Of a stretch of DNA of 64,000 nt, positions 24,901-34,700 are shown piece by piece. The DNA comes from Mesaphorura yosii (taxonomy: Eukaryota; Arthropoda; Collembola; Poduromorpha; Tullbergiidae): contig WIXG01000273.1 of the NCBI GenBank assembly GCA_009869945.1, forward strand, positions 1 through 64,000, given 5' to 3'. The position numbers and the translations under genes are program-made. How positions within the stretch are numbered: the stretch's first letter is position 1; each line of letters begins with the position of its first letter. Under the pieces are notes generated by a model, which was not told the origin of the DNA, did no database searches, and worked only from the letters and a program-made list of their open reading frames with translations.

Positions 24901-26270
24901 TAATCAGGCTGGTTACCTTCCGGAATCCTTTATGGCTTCGCAAGGACCGACACTGAGTTTGGGCAACATGCACCAGACTAACATGAATCCAGTCGATCAA
25001 TACAACAACAGCATTCCTTACTTGAACAGCACTTGGGGAAACGAAATCGTCGACAACGGCTACGACTTCTGGAAACGCAAGATATGCTCTGACGTCAGCA
25101 ACGTGCCTACGACAAGCGCCCAAACCACTAATCCCATCGTCTCGATGGCGGGTGCAAACACAGGCTTTCAAATGAACAGACAAAACTACTTTCGACCATC
25201 TGGAAATGCTCCGGCGTCAACGTCAGCTGGAAACATGTACTCGAATCAGACGCCTTCAAGTGTCAATTCAGCGCAAAGAGCGTCGCCCACAGCAAACACG
25301 TTTCATTCGTCGACTTCAGGATACAACAGACCCTCAGACTCTGCCCAGTTGAACGAAATGCTTACGGGCCTTTGGAAGCCACAACAACCAGCTTACTCAA
25401 CCAACTTTGAGAACGATGGCACGCCTGCTGCGCAACCAGGAATCCAGCGATGTTCACCTGTTCAGTTTGCTTACTACAACCAAACTACTGGCCAATACCA
25501 ACCAGCACAGCATAATCACTTGCTTCGACAGAGATCTGAGCCAGCAAGCCGTTTGCATTCAATGGCAACTGGTAAACATTTTATAGATTGTTTTAATTCG
25601 TTATAGGTTCGTTACTTCTGAATATTCAACAAAACACTGTTCTCCCAACAGGATCTGGAAATTCAAACTATGGTCATGGATATGGTGGCGGATTTGACAA
25701 CCAACATTCACAGGTCAAGCCGAGCCACATGCACCAACAAGCTATGGAACAGATGGGCCCTGTTGCTGAAGACGCTGGAAGTTTTGGCTGGCCACCGACA
25801 TCGATGGCTGCCACCGAATCTGGAACATGGACCAGGAGTGCAAGCGGTGAGAGATCTGCAACAAATGAACTGACCTGGCCAACACTTGGTTCGGAGCACA
25901 AATGGGGCCGTGCTGAGGAGAAATCATCGCCACTGAGCGTGGAAGCTTTGGCAGTCGGATCGGGCAACAGAGCTCGCATCAACAGCACACCACCGTTTGT
26001 CGCACATTCATCGGCAACAGCTTCTTCTGGACTTGGATTCGCGGACACACACATTCGAGCACCACAGGACGTGGCCCAGAGTCAACGAGAGGTGGAGGTA
26101 AGTTTAGGCCCATGTGTTGACCTGTCTTTAAGTGCGTAAGTGACAACGTTGTCTCTTCGCAGGCTGGACTTGGGTTCAACCCATTCAAGACAGACATTTG
26201 GAATCAAGGCGATTCTCCCGGATGGACAAACGCGTTCTCCAACTTTGGAAACTCCGGCAAGCCAGAGTAA
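6919..26270 (+). CDS. TMEM131: TMEM131 orthologue (ER membrane protein for procollagen secretion)
   Basis: Known TMEM131 proteins bind procollagen through lumenal PapD-like domains and recruit COPII-tethering machinery through the cytosolic tail. 23 coding exons: 6919-7219, 14420-14495, 14603-14692, 17961-18084, 18160-18273, 18372-18661, 18741-18933, 19011-19122, 19207-19381, 19469-19718, 19804-20019, 20113-20301, 20386-20614, 20699-20809, 20897-21181, 21264-21480, 21560-21696, 21765-22090, 22182-22401, 22881-23996, 24477-25571, 25652-26097, 26163-26270. Every intron is GT-AG, every phase matches, and the total is 6,420 nt (2,139 aa; human about 1,880). Residues 82-95 (WLFFFLFHLGCLAV) are a signal or anchor. 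The PapD-like region carries NISPGGNTTFEIVFLSR and GLPNPYRLKPLVGAR. LPICTEALPRPPWE precedes the transmembrane helix at about 1176-1196. The tail (1219-2139) is low-complexity Asn/Ser/Gln/Pro and ends GLGFNPFKTDIW. Least certain border: the acceptor of exon 2. Confidence 0.93.
7220..14419 (+). other. TMEM131: TMEM131 intron 1 (7.2 kb)
   Basis: Large first intron, a common place for enhancers. The acceptor (TTTTCCGGAAAG) is weaker than others in the gene but is the only one near exon 2 that matches the phase-1 donor. ORFs inside look random. A good acceptor-like CCATCCCTCGCAG near 11350 is followed by a stop within 18 codons and by no donor. I see no RNA gene or transposon. Confidence 0.7.
14693..17960 (+). 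other. TMEM131: TMEM131 intron 3 (3.3 kb)
   Basis: Donor GTGAGT and acceptor TCTTTTGTAG. It interrupts the conserved run before PVGIPQLG. No coding or repeat feature could be supported inside it. Confidence 0.75.
22402..22880 (+). other. TMEM131: TMEM131 intron 19, with a possible alternative terminal exon
   Basis: Lies directly after the exon encoding the transmembrane helix. It contains an internal acceptor (AAGTTTCAG ending at 22619) that is in phase and would add only GISDEEE before a stop at 22640-22642, giving a tail-less isoform. A 71-codon hydrophobic ORF (22644-22859) follows; it has only a GTG start and may be noise. Confidence 0.4.
23997..24476 (+). other. TMEM131: TMEM131 intron 20 (480 nt)
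   Basis: Splits the low-complexity cytosolic tail. Donor GTAAAG, acceptor TTAAAACAG. Nothing else was recognised in it. Confidence 0.75.
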
Positions 26271-28507
26271 TTTCAGTACATCTTCCAGCGTAATATTCTG
26301 CCAAAGCAGCCGATAGAATCATTCATTCATTGCAGTACTTGTAAAATCTCACGCCGTAGAAAAATGTAGGAGTTCAATTATTATGTGAGATTGGACTCAA
26401 TTATCATGGAAAAACAAAATCAGTGGTTCGGTTTGCGTTTTAAAAATAGACCGTCTTAAATAAATCGGCGAAGTAAATTGACTTTGGCCTGATTGGGCTC
26501 GTTTTTTGTTAGTTGATGAATCCTGCACTGAGTGGATTTTGTTTGAAAATTTAGAGATTAATCTTTAATTTACTGTAAGATTTGAGTTTTATTTATATTT
26601 TAGACTTACACTCCTGTTTCAAAATTCCCGTACGTTAACGCTGCCCCTTTAGCCAATTAGCACGTCTCTCTTAGCAATTGTCGATCTAGAAAGCAACGTA
26701 GTACCTTAAACTTAATCTTTACGTTATCTTTAACACAAATCGAGAACAAGTTTATCTCTTTGAAACTTAGGTTCGTTGTACTTATTTTTGCTCAATTGGA
26801 ATTTAGAAATGAATTCGGAAAGACTTTAACCCAGAACAATAACGATTCGATTTCTTCTTTGAAGCGTTCCTTTTTGTTTGGTGTTCCAATTTTCTTCTGT
26901 GTAGTACGCAATTGAAGACCATGACTTTGGAAACTAATTTCATACCGGAACAGGAGGTACAGTTTGATGAATAAACTGATGTAGTTTTATTTAACGTAGA
27001 AGCAATTTTGTGTTCTATGAAAGCGGTAGAGTCGATTTCGAACTTATTTTTATACCTACAAGAAAACTGAATATGAAGTGTTTTGTTTGAATTTGACGTG
27101 GATAATTTGTATCTTAATTCCTTGTAGTGCCACTAATTTAAATACTGTTAACATTGCGTTGTGAATTCGAATTTATGTTGTTGATAACTTGTAGTTAAAA
27201 ATTCCTTAGTTTTATTCGTCTATTTATATTTACCTCCCTTCTCCATTTGTTACTTGTGTCGTCACGGTTGATAGTTTCCTCGCAGTCTTGACTATTTCCT
27301 TACCTGAAATCCTTTTCACTTCATTTCGAATTCTGTAGCTCAAATGTTAGTCAGTGTTTGAATCGTTTCTTTTAAATTCTTGACCTGAACCTCCTTCCGT
27401 TCGTCTTGTATTCTTTCATCTTTGTCATATTTAAAGAACCCTAAGCTGGGTAGGTGAATGCAGGCAAACTGATTACTGTACTTAAGAAAACGCAAAATAG
27501 GCAAAATTATAAAGATCCAACGGAAAGACTTGACCGGAAAATACAAAGTGGACTGCATGCGTACAGGAAAAAAGGCCGCCATGTCGGCCAACATTTAAAG
27601 AAAACCACCGAACACAACAAACATGGCGTGTCGGTTCAACAGAAAGATCGCGAACCCACGTCGTTGATTCGAGAATTGTAGGATACGACTTGAAGACATA
27701 ATGTAACTTCTACGATATATTTAACTTGACTGAGTTGAATTTATTGTTATTTATTATTATACAAGTAAAATTACGTGAATTTGACATTATAATAATAACT
27801 AATAATAATGGCAACCCAAATTTACTGAACTTGTAATAGTAGGCGAGTTAGTACGTGTTTGAAGTCCAAGCAAATGGCAAGACAAGCAAAATGAGTAAAC
27901 AAGATTGCTCTGTGCTTAATTCTACGTAAAAGTGCACATACGAAACGGTTAGAAAATTTACGTCGCTTACGCGTCACTTGAACCGTATAACGTTCACGTA
28001 TGCATTCGGCATAAAATTTTGAAAACCAAGTACGTACGACTGTAATATCGAGACACATATATGATGTATTTATATATGGTGCAGGAGTTGAATAAAACTG
28101 AATCCAAGTTGAAAAGCACATCCCGACATTATTTTCTTCCACTGATTCGTGATTTTATTTGGCACTTTGAATTGTAATGATGAATTTGTAGTAAATATTT
28201 CAGTTACCAATTTAGGTCAATTTGATCGGGTCAATCCGTCTTCCAAAATTTATTCTGCAAGATGAACAGAACGAGTAACTTTTAGAATCAAGATGAATTC
28301 ATTAGAAAAGTGTTCCACAATGTAATACACCATAGGGCTGGCGTTGACCCCGTGCTCCTCACCGTTTCCCACCACATTGGCTCATCGTGTTAACCCTCTT
28401 GGAAACTTTCCTCAACAGCAGCAGCAGCACTAATGTATCATAACAAAACGTGAGTAGATTGCAAGTTCTGACACTGGTCATTCAGTTATGTTCAATTTGC
28501 ATTCATC
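26271..28507. other. TMEM131 3' UTR and intergenic DNA
   Basis: AT-rich, with no supportable gene. It probably contains the 3' UTR of TMEM131 at its left and the 3' end of the minus-strand small membrane gene at its right. Several AATAAA hexamers occur, at 26459 and 26970 among others. Confidence 0.6.
26459..26464 (+). terminator. AATAAA polyadenylation signal, first candidate for TMEM131
   Basis: First AATAAA after the TMEM131 stop, 189 nt downstream. A second at 26970-26975 could serve a longer 3' UTR. Confidence 0.5.
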
Positions 28508-29142
28508 TCAACTGCTTGGCGCAATTGGCACTGCTCCCACACCAATCATTCTTGCGCCTGACCACGTGTACGTTGGGTAGGGGAGAAGATTCCTTTTCAA
28601 CCCAGAAATGATTGTCTGTATGAGCCACTCGGCGCGAATAATCGGAACTGAGCTCCTAATGGCCGCTGGTACGATGCGACGAAGCTCGTCAAGTTCTTCG
28701 GTGAGCACATATTCAGCGTAGCGTGGGAGACGAGTGTTTCCGCGTGACCCTTCAGAATTAACTCAAGTCAATACACGCCAACAAACATGCTCCAATTCGT
28801 CTGTACTGTGATCCTGATCTCTTCCGCGTACCTGTGCAATAGTCCACGCCCAGCGCATCGGGAATATGGAGTCTTGCCCCACCTTTACGCACTTGGGTAG
28901 CCGGGGCTTCGGTTCCGACTCTGGCTCACTGTACCACTAAAATTTATAAAGAGGACTGATTTTTTTGAAGATTGACTCCTGACTCGTCATAATTCATAAG
29001 GCTAAGATCCGCTTACTTCGTCAGAGTCTCCTTCTACGGTGACAGTGATCTCTGGTCCTCCAGGGAACAAGAAAGCCAAGCCAACAATCACGCCGATGAG
29101 GGCCACCACGTCAAAAACTATGAGAAGGACTCTTACTGGCAT
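28508..29142 (-). CDS. Small single-pass membrane protein, unrecognised, spliced
   Basis: Not recognised. Exon 1 (29017-29142, 42 codons) starts MPVRVLLIVFD and encodes a clear transmembrane helix of about 22 residues, then an acidic EGDSDE. Its GTAAGC donor pairs with the acceptor TTTTAG to an exon from 28936 (WYSEPESEPKPRLPK), open in only one frame. The third junction is ambiguous. Donor GTACGC at 28831 gives a typical 82-nt intron and a 127-aa protein stopping at 28597. Donor GTACAG at 28806 gives a short 57-nt intron but a longer, more protein-like end (LTEELDELRRIVPAAIRSS) stopping at 28508, 165 aa. Both use the acceptor CTGAAG and exon start 28749. Topology is probably N-terminal anchor with the rest on one side of a membrane; function unknown. 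Confidence 0.5.
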
Positions 29143-29529
29143 GCTTTCAACACGAATATGCGCTGGACTTTGGAGAAACTTTGAATTGACCAGTGATCAG
29201 CCTTGATGAGACATGCAAATGAGAAAGGAGAAGTAAGCTGTTGCGATGTTGCTTTAATAACCATAGAAACAAAAATGAATGCATTCATAATCAAATCAAC
29301 AACTCATCAAACACTTGAGGGACTTGACCCCGGGTCGGGTCATCGAAATGATACGCTGATCTTATCTCAGTTAATTTCCTTATTCCGGGTTCACATATCA
29401 GTCAAGTAATCGTGCAATCATATTTTACACGCTAATATCATCAAGTTTATTCCAGATGAAAATTACAATTAATTGGAGGTTTAATTAATTTACAAAAAGT
29501 TAAATTATTATAACTATTATACAGTTAAC
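29143..29529. other. Intergenic gap between two minus-strand genes
   Basis: AT-rich. It holds the likely poly(A) signal of the exonuclease-like ORF and presumably the promoter of the small membrane gene. No other feature was seen. Confidence 0.5.
29446..29451 (-). terminator. AATAAA polyadenylation signal for the exonuclease-like ORF
   Basis: TTTATT on the plus strand, about 80 nt past the minus-strand stop at 29530, consistent with this ORF being the 3' end of a transcript. Confidence 0.45.
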
Positions 29530-30210
29530 TTAATGGTGTCGTTTCTTGGCTCTCTTCGTACGCGCTGCTCTAATCTTCGCCATCAATTCACGCATCCTGG
29601 GCTCATCGTCAAAGTCAACGTACCTCTCCTCGTAAGCACACTTCCTATCTTGATCAAACTCTACAAAACTTTGGAGTCCCGGTTGCAGATTTAATGGTAG
29701 AATTTCTTGAAACAGTTTTGCAGTGTACAGTGCATCAATTTCTGGATCGTGAACCCCTGCCTGAATGTCAATATCGAAGTATTTCATACAAAGTCTGCCC
29801 AAACTGATCGGTTCTATTACAAAAGCCTGCTCTTCGTCGCCCATTGGTAAATAAACAGTTTTCTCATTAGTTGTCTTAAAGAAATGGAAATGAAGGTTGT
29901 AAATATTAATGTAACTCATGTCTAGTTTTAGTGCGATTAAATCATTGTAAGAGCTTTCCTTCTCATTGTCACCTCCAATCAATACTACAAGTTTGTTTTT
30001 GACTAACTCTTCAACTTTTGCGGTGACTTTTTCAGGTTTAGGATATTTTGGGTTCACCAATCCTAACATCATATATGATGTTAGAATTGGTAAATACATT
30101 AGCCAAGCACTGTTGCCATGTAGTATACGTTGGAGGAGGAAACCAGGATCGTTTTTTTCCCCCACGAAACACCGCGGCCGCCGGATATCCGAACTAATGA
30201 TGGCCTGCAA
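29530..30210 (-). CDS. RNase H-fold (DEDDh) exonuclease-like ORF, N-terminally incomplete
   Basis: The C-terminal half resembles the REXO/ISG20 type of 3'-5' exonuclease. SLGRLCMKYFDIDIQAGVHD corresponds to the usual ...KYLGI-IQ-GVHDSVEDA region, and HDPEIDA keeps the His-x4-Asp of motif III. A motif II-like GGDNEKESSYND precedes it. Motif I (DxE) is not visible. The tail is basic (RTKRAKKRHH), a possible nuclear or nucleic-acid-binding signal. There is no ATG near the 5' end: the first in-frame ATG is in LMYLPIL, and the upstream TTG sits just before a CTTGCAG acceptor-like site, so an upstream exon is likely. The exonuclease part is AT-rich, whereas the DNA just upstream is GC-rich. It could be a diverged gene, a pseudogene or a domesticated fragment. 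Activity is doubtful without motif I. Confidence 0.45.
   Translation of the reverse strand: MQAIISSDIRRPRCFVGEKNDPGFLLQRILHGNSAWLMYLPILTSYMMLGLVNPKYPKPEKVTAKVEELVKNKLVVLIGGDNEKESSYNDLIALKLDMSYINIYNLHFHFFKTTNEKTVYLPMGDEEQAFVIEPISLGRLCMKYFDIDIQAGVHDPEIDALYTAKLFQEILPLNLQPGLQSFVEFDQDRKCAYEERYVDFDDEPRMRELMAKIRAARTKRAKKRHH
30056..30091. repeat. 36-bp near-perfect palindrome inside the exonuclease-like ORF
   Basis: Centred at 30073.5. The inner 20 nt TAACATCATATATGATGTTA is perfect, and the full 36 nt has one mismatched pair (30062/30085). On the minus strand it encodes LPILTSYMMLGL without breaking the frame. Confidence 0.9.
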
Positions 30211-30234
30211 GCCCCATCAGGCTCCTTTACCATT

Positions 30235-31185
30235 TCAGCTTTCTTTGATGTAGGACCAGCGTGACGGTTGCCCGATCCTGGTCATTTGTAACGTCGGGGT
30301 TGGCAAATCTTGGTAGCGATGATACGGCCCAATTCGATTAGTGACCTGGTGCTGCTGTTGGGAGGTCGTGTCATCAAAACTGGAATACTTCATCTGGTAG
30401 GTTAATATCGCCTCCGGCGAACATTTTTTCCACCCTGCTGAAGGATACCGCTGGATGAGTTCGAGGAATCGTTCGACGGCGTGCAGTACGAGGAAGGACT
30501 GGAAACAGGAAAGTCACGGCAAATGAAGAATGGGTCGGTTCCTTCAGAGTTCTGGTCCCTGGCCTTGAAAAAGGAAGATACGTTTTCTTGAGATCTACAG
30601 TTTGTAATTTACACTTTTGGTAGTTAAATGAACCTCTGACGTGTTGCTGTCAGCGTGGAGGTTCTGGTGGATGCGCTGTCCACAGGGCTGCGTCTAGGGA
30701 CCACAATCTTCATCGGCGATGTCCTTAGGGGCGCATGTGGCCTTGTCCCTTTGCAGGAGCCCATATTGGCAATGGCTTCCTTGGTCTTGGCCTGAGGATA
30801 TGGCGCAAACGCAATCCCAAGCTGCTCATGATCTCCGCTGACGGGATATGATAATGTTTAAGATTGGGGTCTGATTGCCTTGTACTATGTAGCATACTTT
30901 ACGGCCGGGTTCTTACCTGCGAGTCGGATCAAACAAACTTGCATAATACTTTCACCAACTCGACCAATTCTTCCCGTAGGCATGCCATATTCTCAGGGAC
31001 TGAAGGACACCCTCCACAAGATCAGCAGAGGCGCCCCGCAGTCGCTCCTTTACACGGGGCCTTTATTATTGTAGCATCAGCAACAGAATCGATCAGTTTA
31101 TCCACGACGCAGGACCACTTCTTCAGGGCCACCGGGTCCTCCAGGACATGGTCGCGAAGTTCGGAGATCCGTTTCGGCTTAATGT
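30235..31185 (-). pseudogene. Decayed or mis-assembled death-domain gene copy and downstream exons
   Basis: A strong acceptor (TTTTCCGCAG) opens an exon at 31185. Its first about 35 codons (KRISELRDHVLEDPVALKKW, then SCVVDK) closely match exon 2 of the intact death-domain gene to its right. After VADATIIKAP the frame closes, but homology resumes one frame over (DLVEGVLQSLRIWHAYG), then again in the third frame (ELVELVKVLCK). At least two indels therefore break the domain. A good GTAAGA donor at 30916 and a GTCAG acceptor bound a 79-nt intron, and the next exon from 30837 reads GDHEQLGIAFAPYPQAKTKE. Further left (30235-30634) the DNA is GC-rich and open in more than one frame, so I cannot fix one protein. 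The pattern suggests a pseudogene, or consensus errors confined to this locus. Confidence 0.45.
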
Positions 31186-31244
31186 CTGCGGAAAAGGAAA
31201 CTTGAGTGGGACACGTAAGGCGGCCGGACTTTTTGAATCATTGC

Positions 31245-31717
31245 CTATGTATTGGGTTTGCCTTTCGTATGAACTCGCTCCAGCAAGCCTGTTGAGGTTT
31301 CGGCGAAACTCTTCTCAATCTTCTCTGCAAGAATTATCAATCCATGCCTCTTCAGAACTGCCAACAACACGGGTCCTTTCCCTGCCGAGTGCCATATCTG
31401 CAGCGTATTAAGCACTGCTTCTGCGATGTCAGAAGTTGCGTGTTCCAATTTCGTTTCGATTTCGTAAGCGTCAGCTGCTTGTGGCACGATATGGTCTACA
31501 ACACGAGACCACTTGTCCAGAGCTGTGGGATCCTCGAGTGTGCAGTCCCTCAGCGCGACTAAGCTAATCTTCTTGGCTAGAATTGAATATGAATCTTAAA
31601 AAGCTTCCGTATGCAAGTGTGAACAGATCTTCCGACCCATATCGACTTACCATCTCTCAAGAGCACGATGCTTAAAACTCGATTTGGATCAGCAACACCA
31701 CACGGAGCCCTTTTCAT
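31245..31717 (-). CDS. Death-domain protein, 132 aa, two exons
   Basis: Exon 1, 31651-31717, starts at the ATG giving MKRAPCGVAD. Exon 2, 31576 down to the stop at 31245. The 74-nt GT-AG intron is phase 1, and the join reads LLRDAKKISLVALRD. Residues about 45-112 resemble a death domain: KWSRVV fits helix 1-2, then EIETKLEHATSDIAEAVLNT, LQIWHSAGKG (the typical xLxxW after helix 4) and VLLAVLKRHGLIILAEKIE for helices 5-6. Death domains assemble homotypic complexes in apoptosis and innate immune signalling. With no enzymatic or receptor module, this one would act as a small adaptor or decoy. The next 60 nt lead straight into a second, damaged copy of exon 2 with the same acceptor phase, so exon 1 could in principle splice to either. 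A minus-strand AATAAA lies at 31062-31067. Family assignment is by eye. Confidence 0.6.
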
Positions 31718-34700
31718 TCACTTGTCACCAGCGCATTGGATCTAGGGTGTTTACAATTCAGAGACGAGTACGAGACATGAACGAGACGGTAATTTAACGA
31801 CAAGGACACTGACAATCAGCTGCCACACCTGCAAACTGTCCACTGCCCACCACAATGCAAAAACACGTTGACAAGGTGTGGACCGCATGGACAACGGACA
31901 CTGATTCTCAATGGTACTTGACTTTGTCAATGAACAAGATTATTATTTGGTTTGGATGAGAACAACTTTCGGAGACGACGAAAGAATAGGCAAGGCAAGG
32001 CAGAAGGCAGTCAGTGGAAGGAGCGAGTCTTGAGCTCGTAAGGTTAAAAGGTACCTGCCGGCTGCACAGTTGAGGAGTCACGTCATGTGCCGTCGTCGTA
32101 TTTTAGAATAAGTTAACTTGTGACCCCTGTGCCTTTGCACTCAATTACACGGGGCCAAATCAGAAAGTGAGTACCACAGAAAGAAACAGTGAAGCGACGA
32201 CACGGCTCGAAGTATATGTAAATGGTCCAGAAGCCGAATGCAGAAGGCTGTAGCTGAATCGTAACTAAACATCATAATCGAGTCATAATTTATTAGCAGT
32301 GTCCCAACGTCAAGAAATCTAGTCCCTAAAATTACATGGCGATGGCATAAAGTTGCCATGCTCGCTCCTTCGTCTTTGTTGCCAGTGTCAGTGCCATGCC
32401 AGTGGTTAATATCATTAAATCAACTTACCCGGATAAATTATTGAGGCAAAGGTTAATTATCAACCTTTCTGTCCCTCAATCGCTTAATCACTTAAACACA
32501 TGCAGCAGCTCAAAGCTCATGCATGAGTATTTTCTCAATTTCTTGAGTGTTGATTATATTTAGACAATGGTTAATACTTGCTTGCTTGCGAGTGCTTGCT
32601 CCTTTGTGTTTTCGGCACAGATTTCTTTCTTGCTGATTCCACGTTTCTCTCTTTGTTCTTTGGGGAATCTTATCATCGCCTGAGAGAAGTACTCCACTGC
32701 TTACTGCTTGCTGCTTATTACTTATTGCTTGACTTGACAAGTTGCATTTTTAGCAAAATCGGTTCGTGACGCATTCCTTCGAATTCCCTCCTCGCTTTCG
32801 CGTGTGTAAATGGACAAATAACGTCATTTGATCCATTCATGCAAACGAGGTGATCTTTCAGTGCTCTGCAGAAAGTTCTGTGCTAACACAATTACGAGCA
32901 TGCTTGCTCTGCCTCATGCATGCCAAAGTCGCATTGTCTTTGTCTTTCACACTCATCATTTGTCACTGACGCCCGCCGCAAACATTCTTCACTGATATTC
33001 TGCATTCACACTTTCTTATTTGTCGAATGATAAACTGGCAATGGCGATCTACTGCAAAATGCAAAATGCGTTGTAACTCATTCATCGCGTAGTAAAAGAA
33101 ATTACGAACGATGAAAGACCGCAGACAAAGAGCAGAAATTTTCGAGAGATTCCGTGCAATTGCAGAATGCACGAAAGAAGCCGTGCCGACAAAAAGCATC
33201 TCCCAAAGAGCAAATGTGCAAATGAGCTGATGCGCTGCAGAGTGCGGATCCAAAAATATAATTCAAACTGTTTTGATTTCATTTTCGGGCTCGGTCCAAG
33301 AAGCAGTCGCGAATCGTGATGAAGGGCAATAAAAGGGAAGACAGGACACAGGTCGCAACAGTCAAGCGGCCGCTGTAATTCGAATTTGAATCGCCGAGAT
33401 TACATCTCGCGAGAAAGATTTATAAATAGAGAACTCTCGTGCTTCTGTGCTGCTGTTTGGCACGGGTCGGGTTTTGCGTTGGCGCATTTGCAGTTTGCGA
33501 ATGCGAATTTGTGCATGCAAGCCTTTATTGCTCTGTAAAGATAATTTTAGAAGACGATCTATCTGCGAGTGTGGACGTGGACCAAAGACTCAAAGACATT
33601 GTGTACGGAAACGCGCATTAGGAAAGATCCCGTCCCGAGCACACAAAACACAATACGACGCAGCCATCGCTAATAAACATGATCCATTTGGTTTTCTTTC
33701 GTAAACACATTAATAGCATCGAGCCTCATCATCTCCTTCATGTTTAGGCATGGCATGGCATTTGGCATGGCAGAAGCCTTGCCATGCCGTGTCGAGCCAG
33801 CCAGCCAGTTGTCTCTCACATCTTGAAAAACTTTGAATGTTTAATGCTGGGTAGCTGCATGACATGGCACTGGCACTGCCATGGCGCGGCACGGCGTGCT
33901 GCTGCGCGTATGAAGAAAATGAAGATCAAGCGAAGCAGAAGCACCCGCATTTGTTGGCACGACGGCTATTTTGAGAGAAATTGTATTTTAAATTAAAAAT
34001 ACAAGCTCCGTGGACGAGGGAGTATAAAATACATAAAATGAAATTCGGTGGTGCCCGTCCGTGGTGATGCTCGCACTCTCCGCACTCGACTCGCCAGCGG
34101 ACTCATTATTCGCATTCGCGCTTCGGAGTGCGCCGAGCAAAGTGCATCTTGCCTCCCGCACAGTGTAGAGTGCAAGTTGGTCTGTCAACCGTGGCATCAG
34201 TAATCAGCAATCGGCTGGAGAAACGAGCAACCAGTTTTCCAAGCAGAACGGTGACTTGACTTGTGCGGGCGAGTGCGTTGCAAATTGCAAACCGCAAAGT
34301 GATTCGTGGCTGACTAAAAAGCAGAATTGAGGAATCTTACTTATTTTATGGTCGTCGTAAGTGAACGAGTTGTTCAATCGTGCTTCGTGGTTTAATTACA
34401 AGCGAGTGCGAGTGGCCTGAGCAGCTTCGCTTGCATAACTCAGTCCTGTGGTGTGCTGCGACCCGCCGCGCCGCGCTGCTGCAAAGATGTAGGGTAGGCC
34501 GCCGTGCACTCGCCACTCGCGTAATTTATGGTGGATGTCAAACGCAGGCAAAACGACGCTGGTCGCCTGCGTCCAGGCAGCGGCAGTGACTAATTACATA
34601 CGTAATTTATATGACCAGGCGCGCGTAAGCTAATAAGTGGTCAGCCTTGACTCGACTCGACTTGACTCTTAGCTTCGCTACAGTCCGGTCCAGTGCTTGC

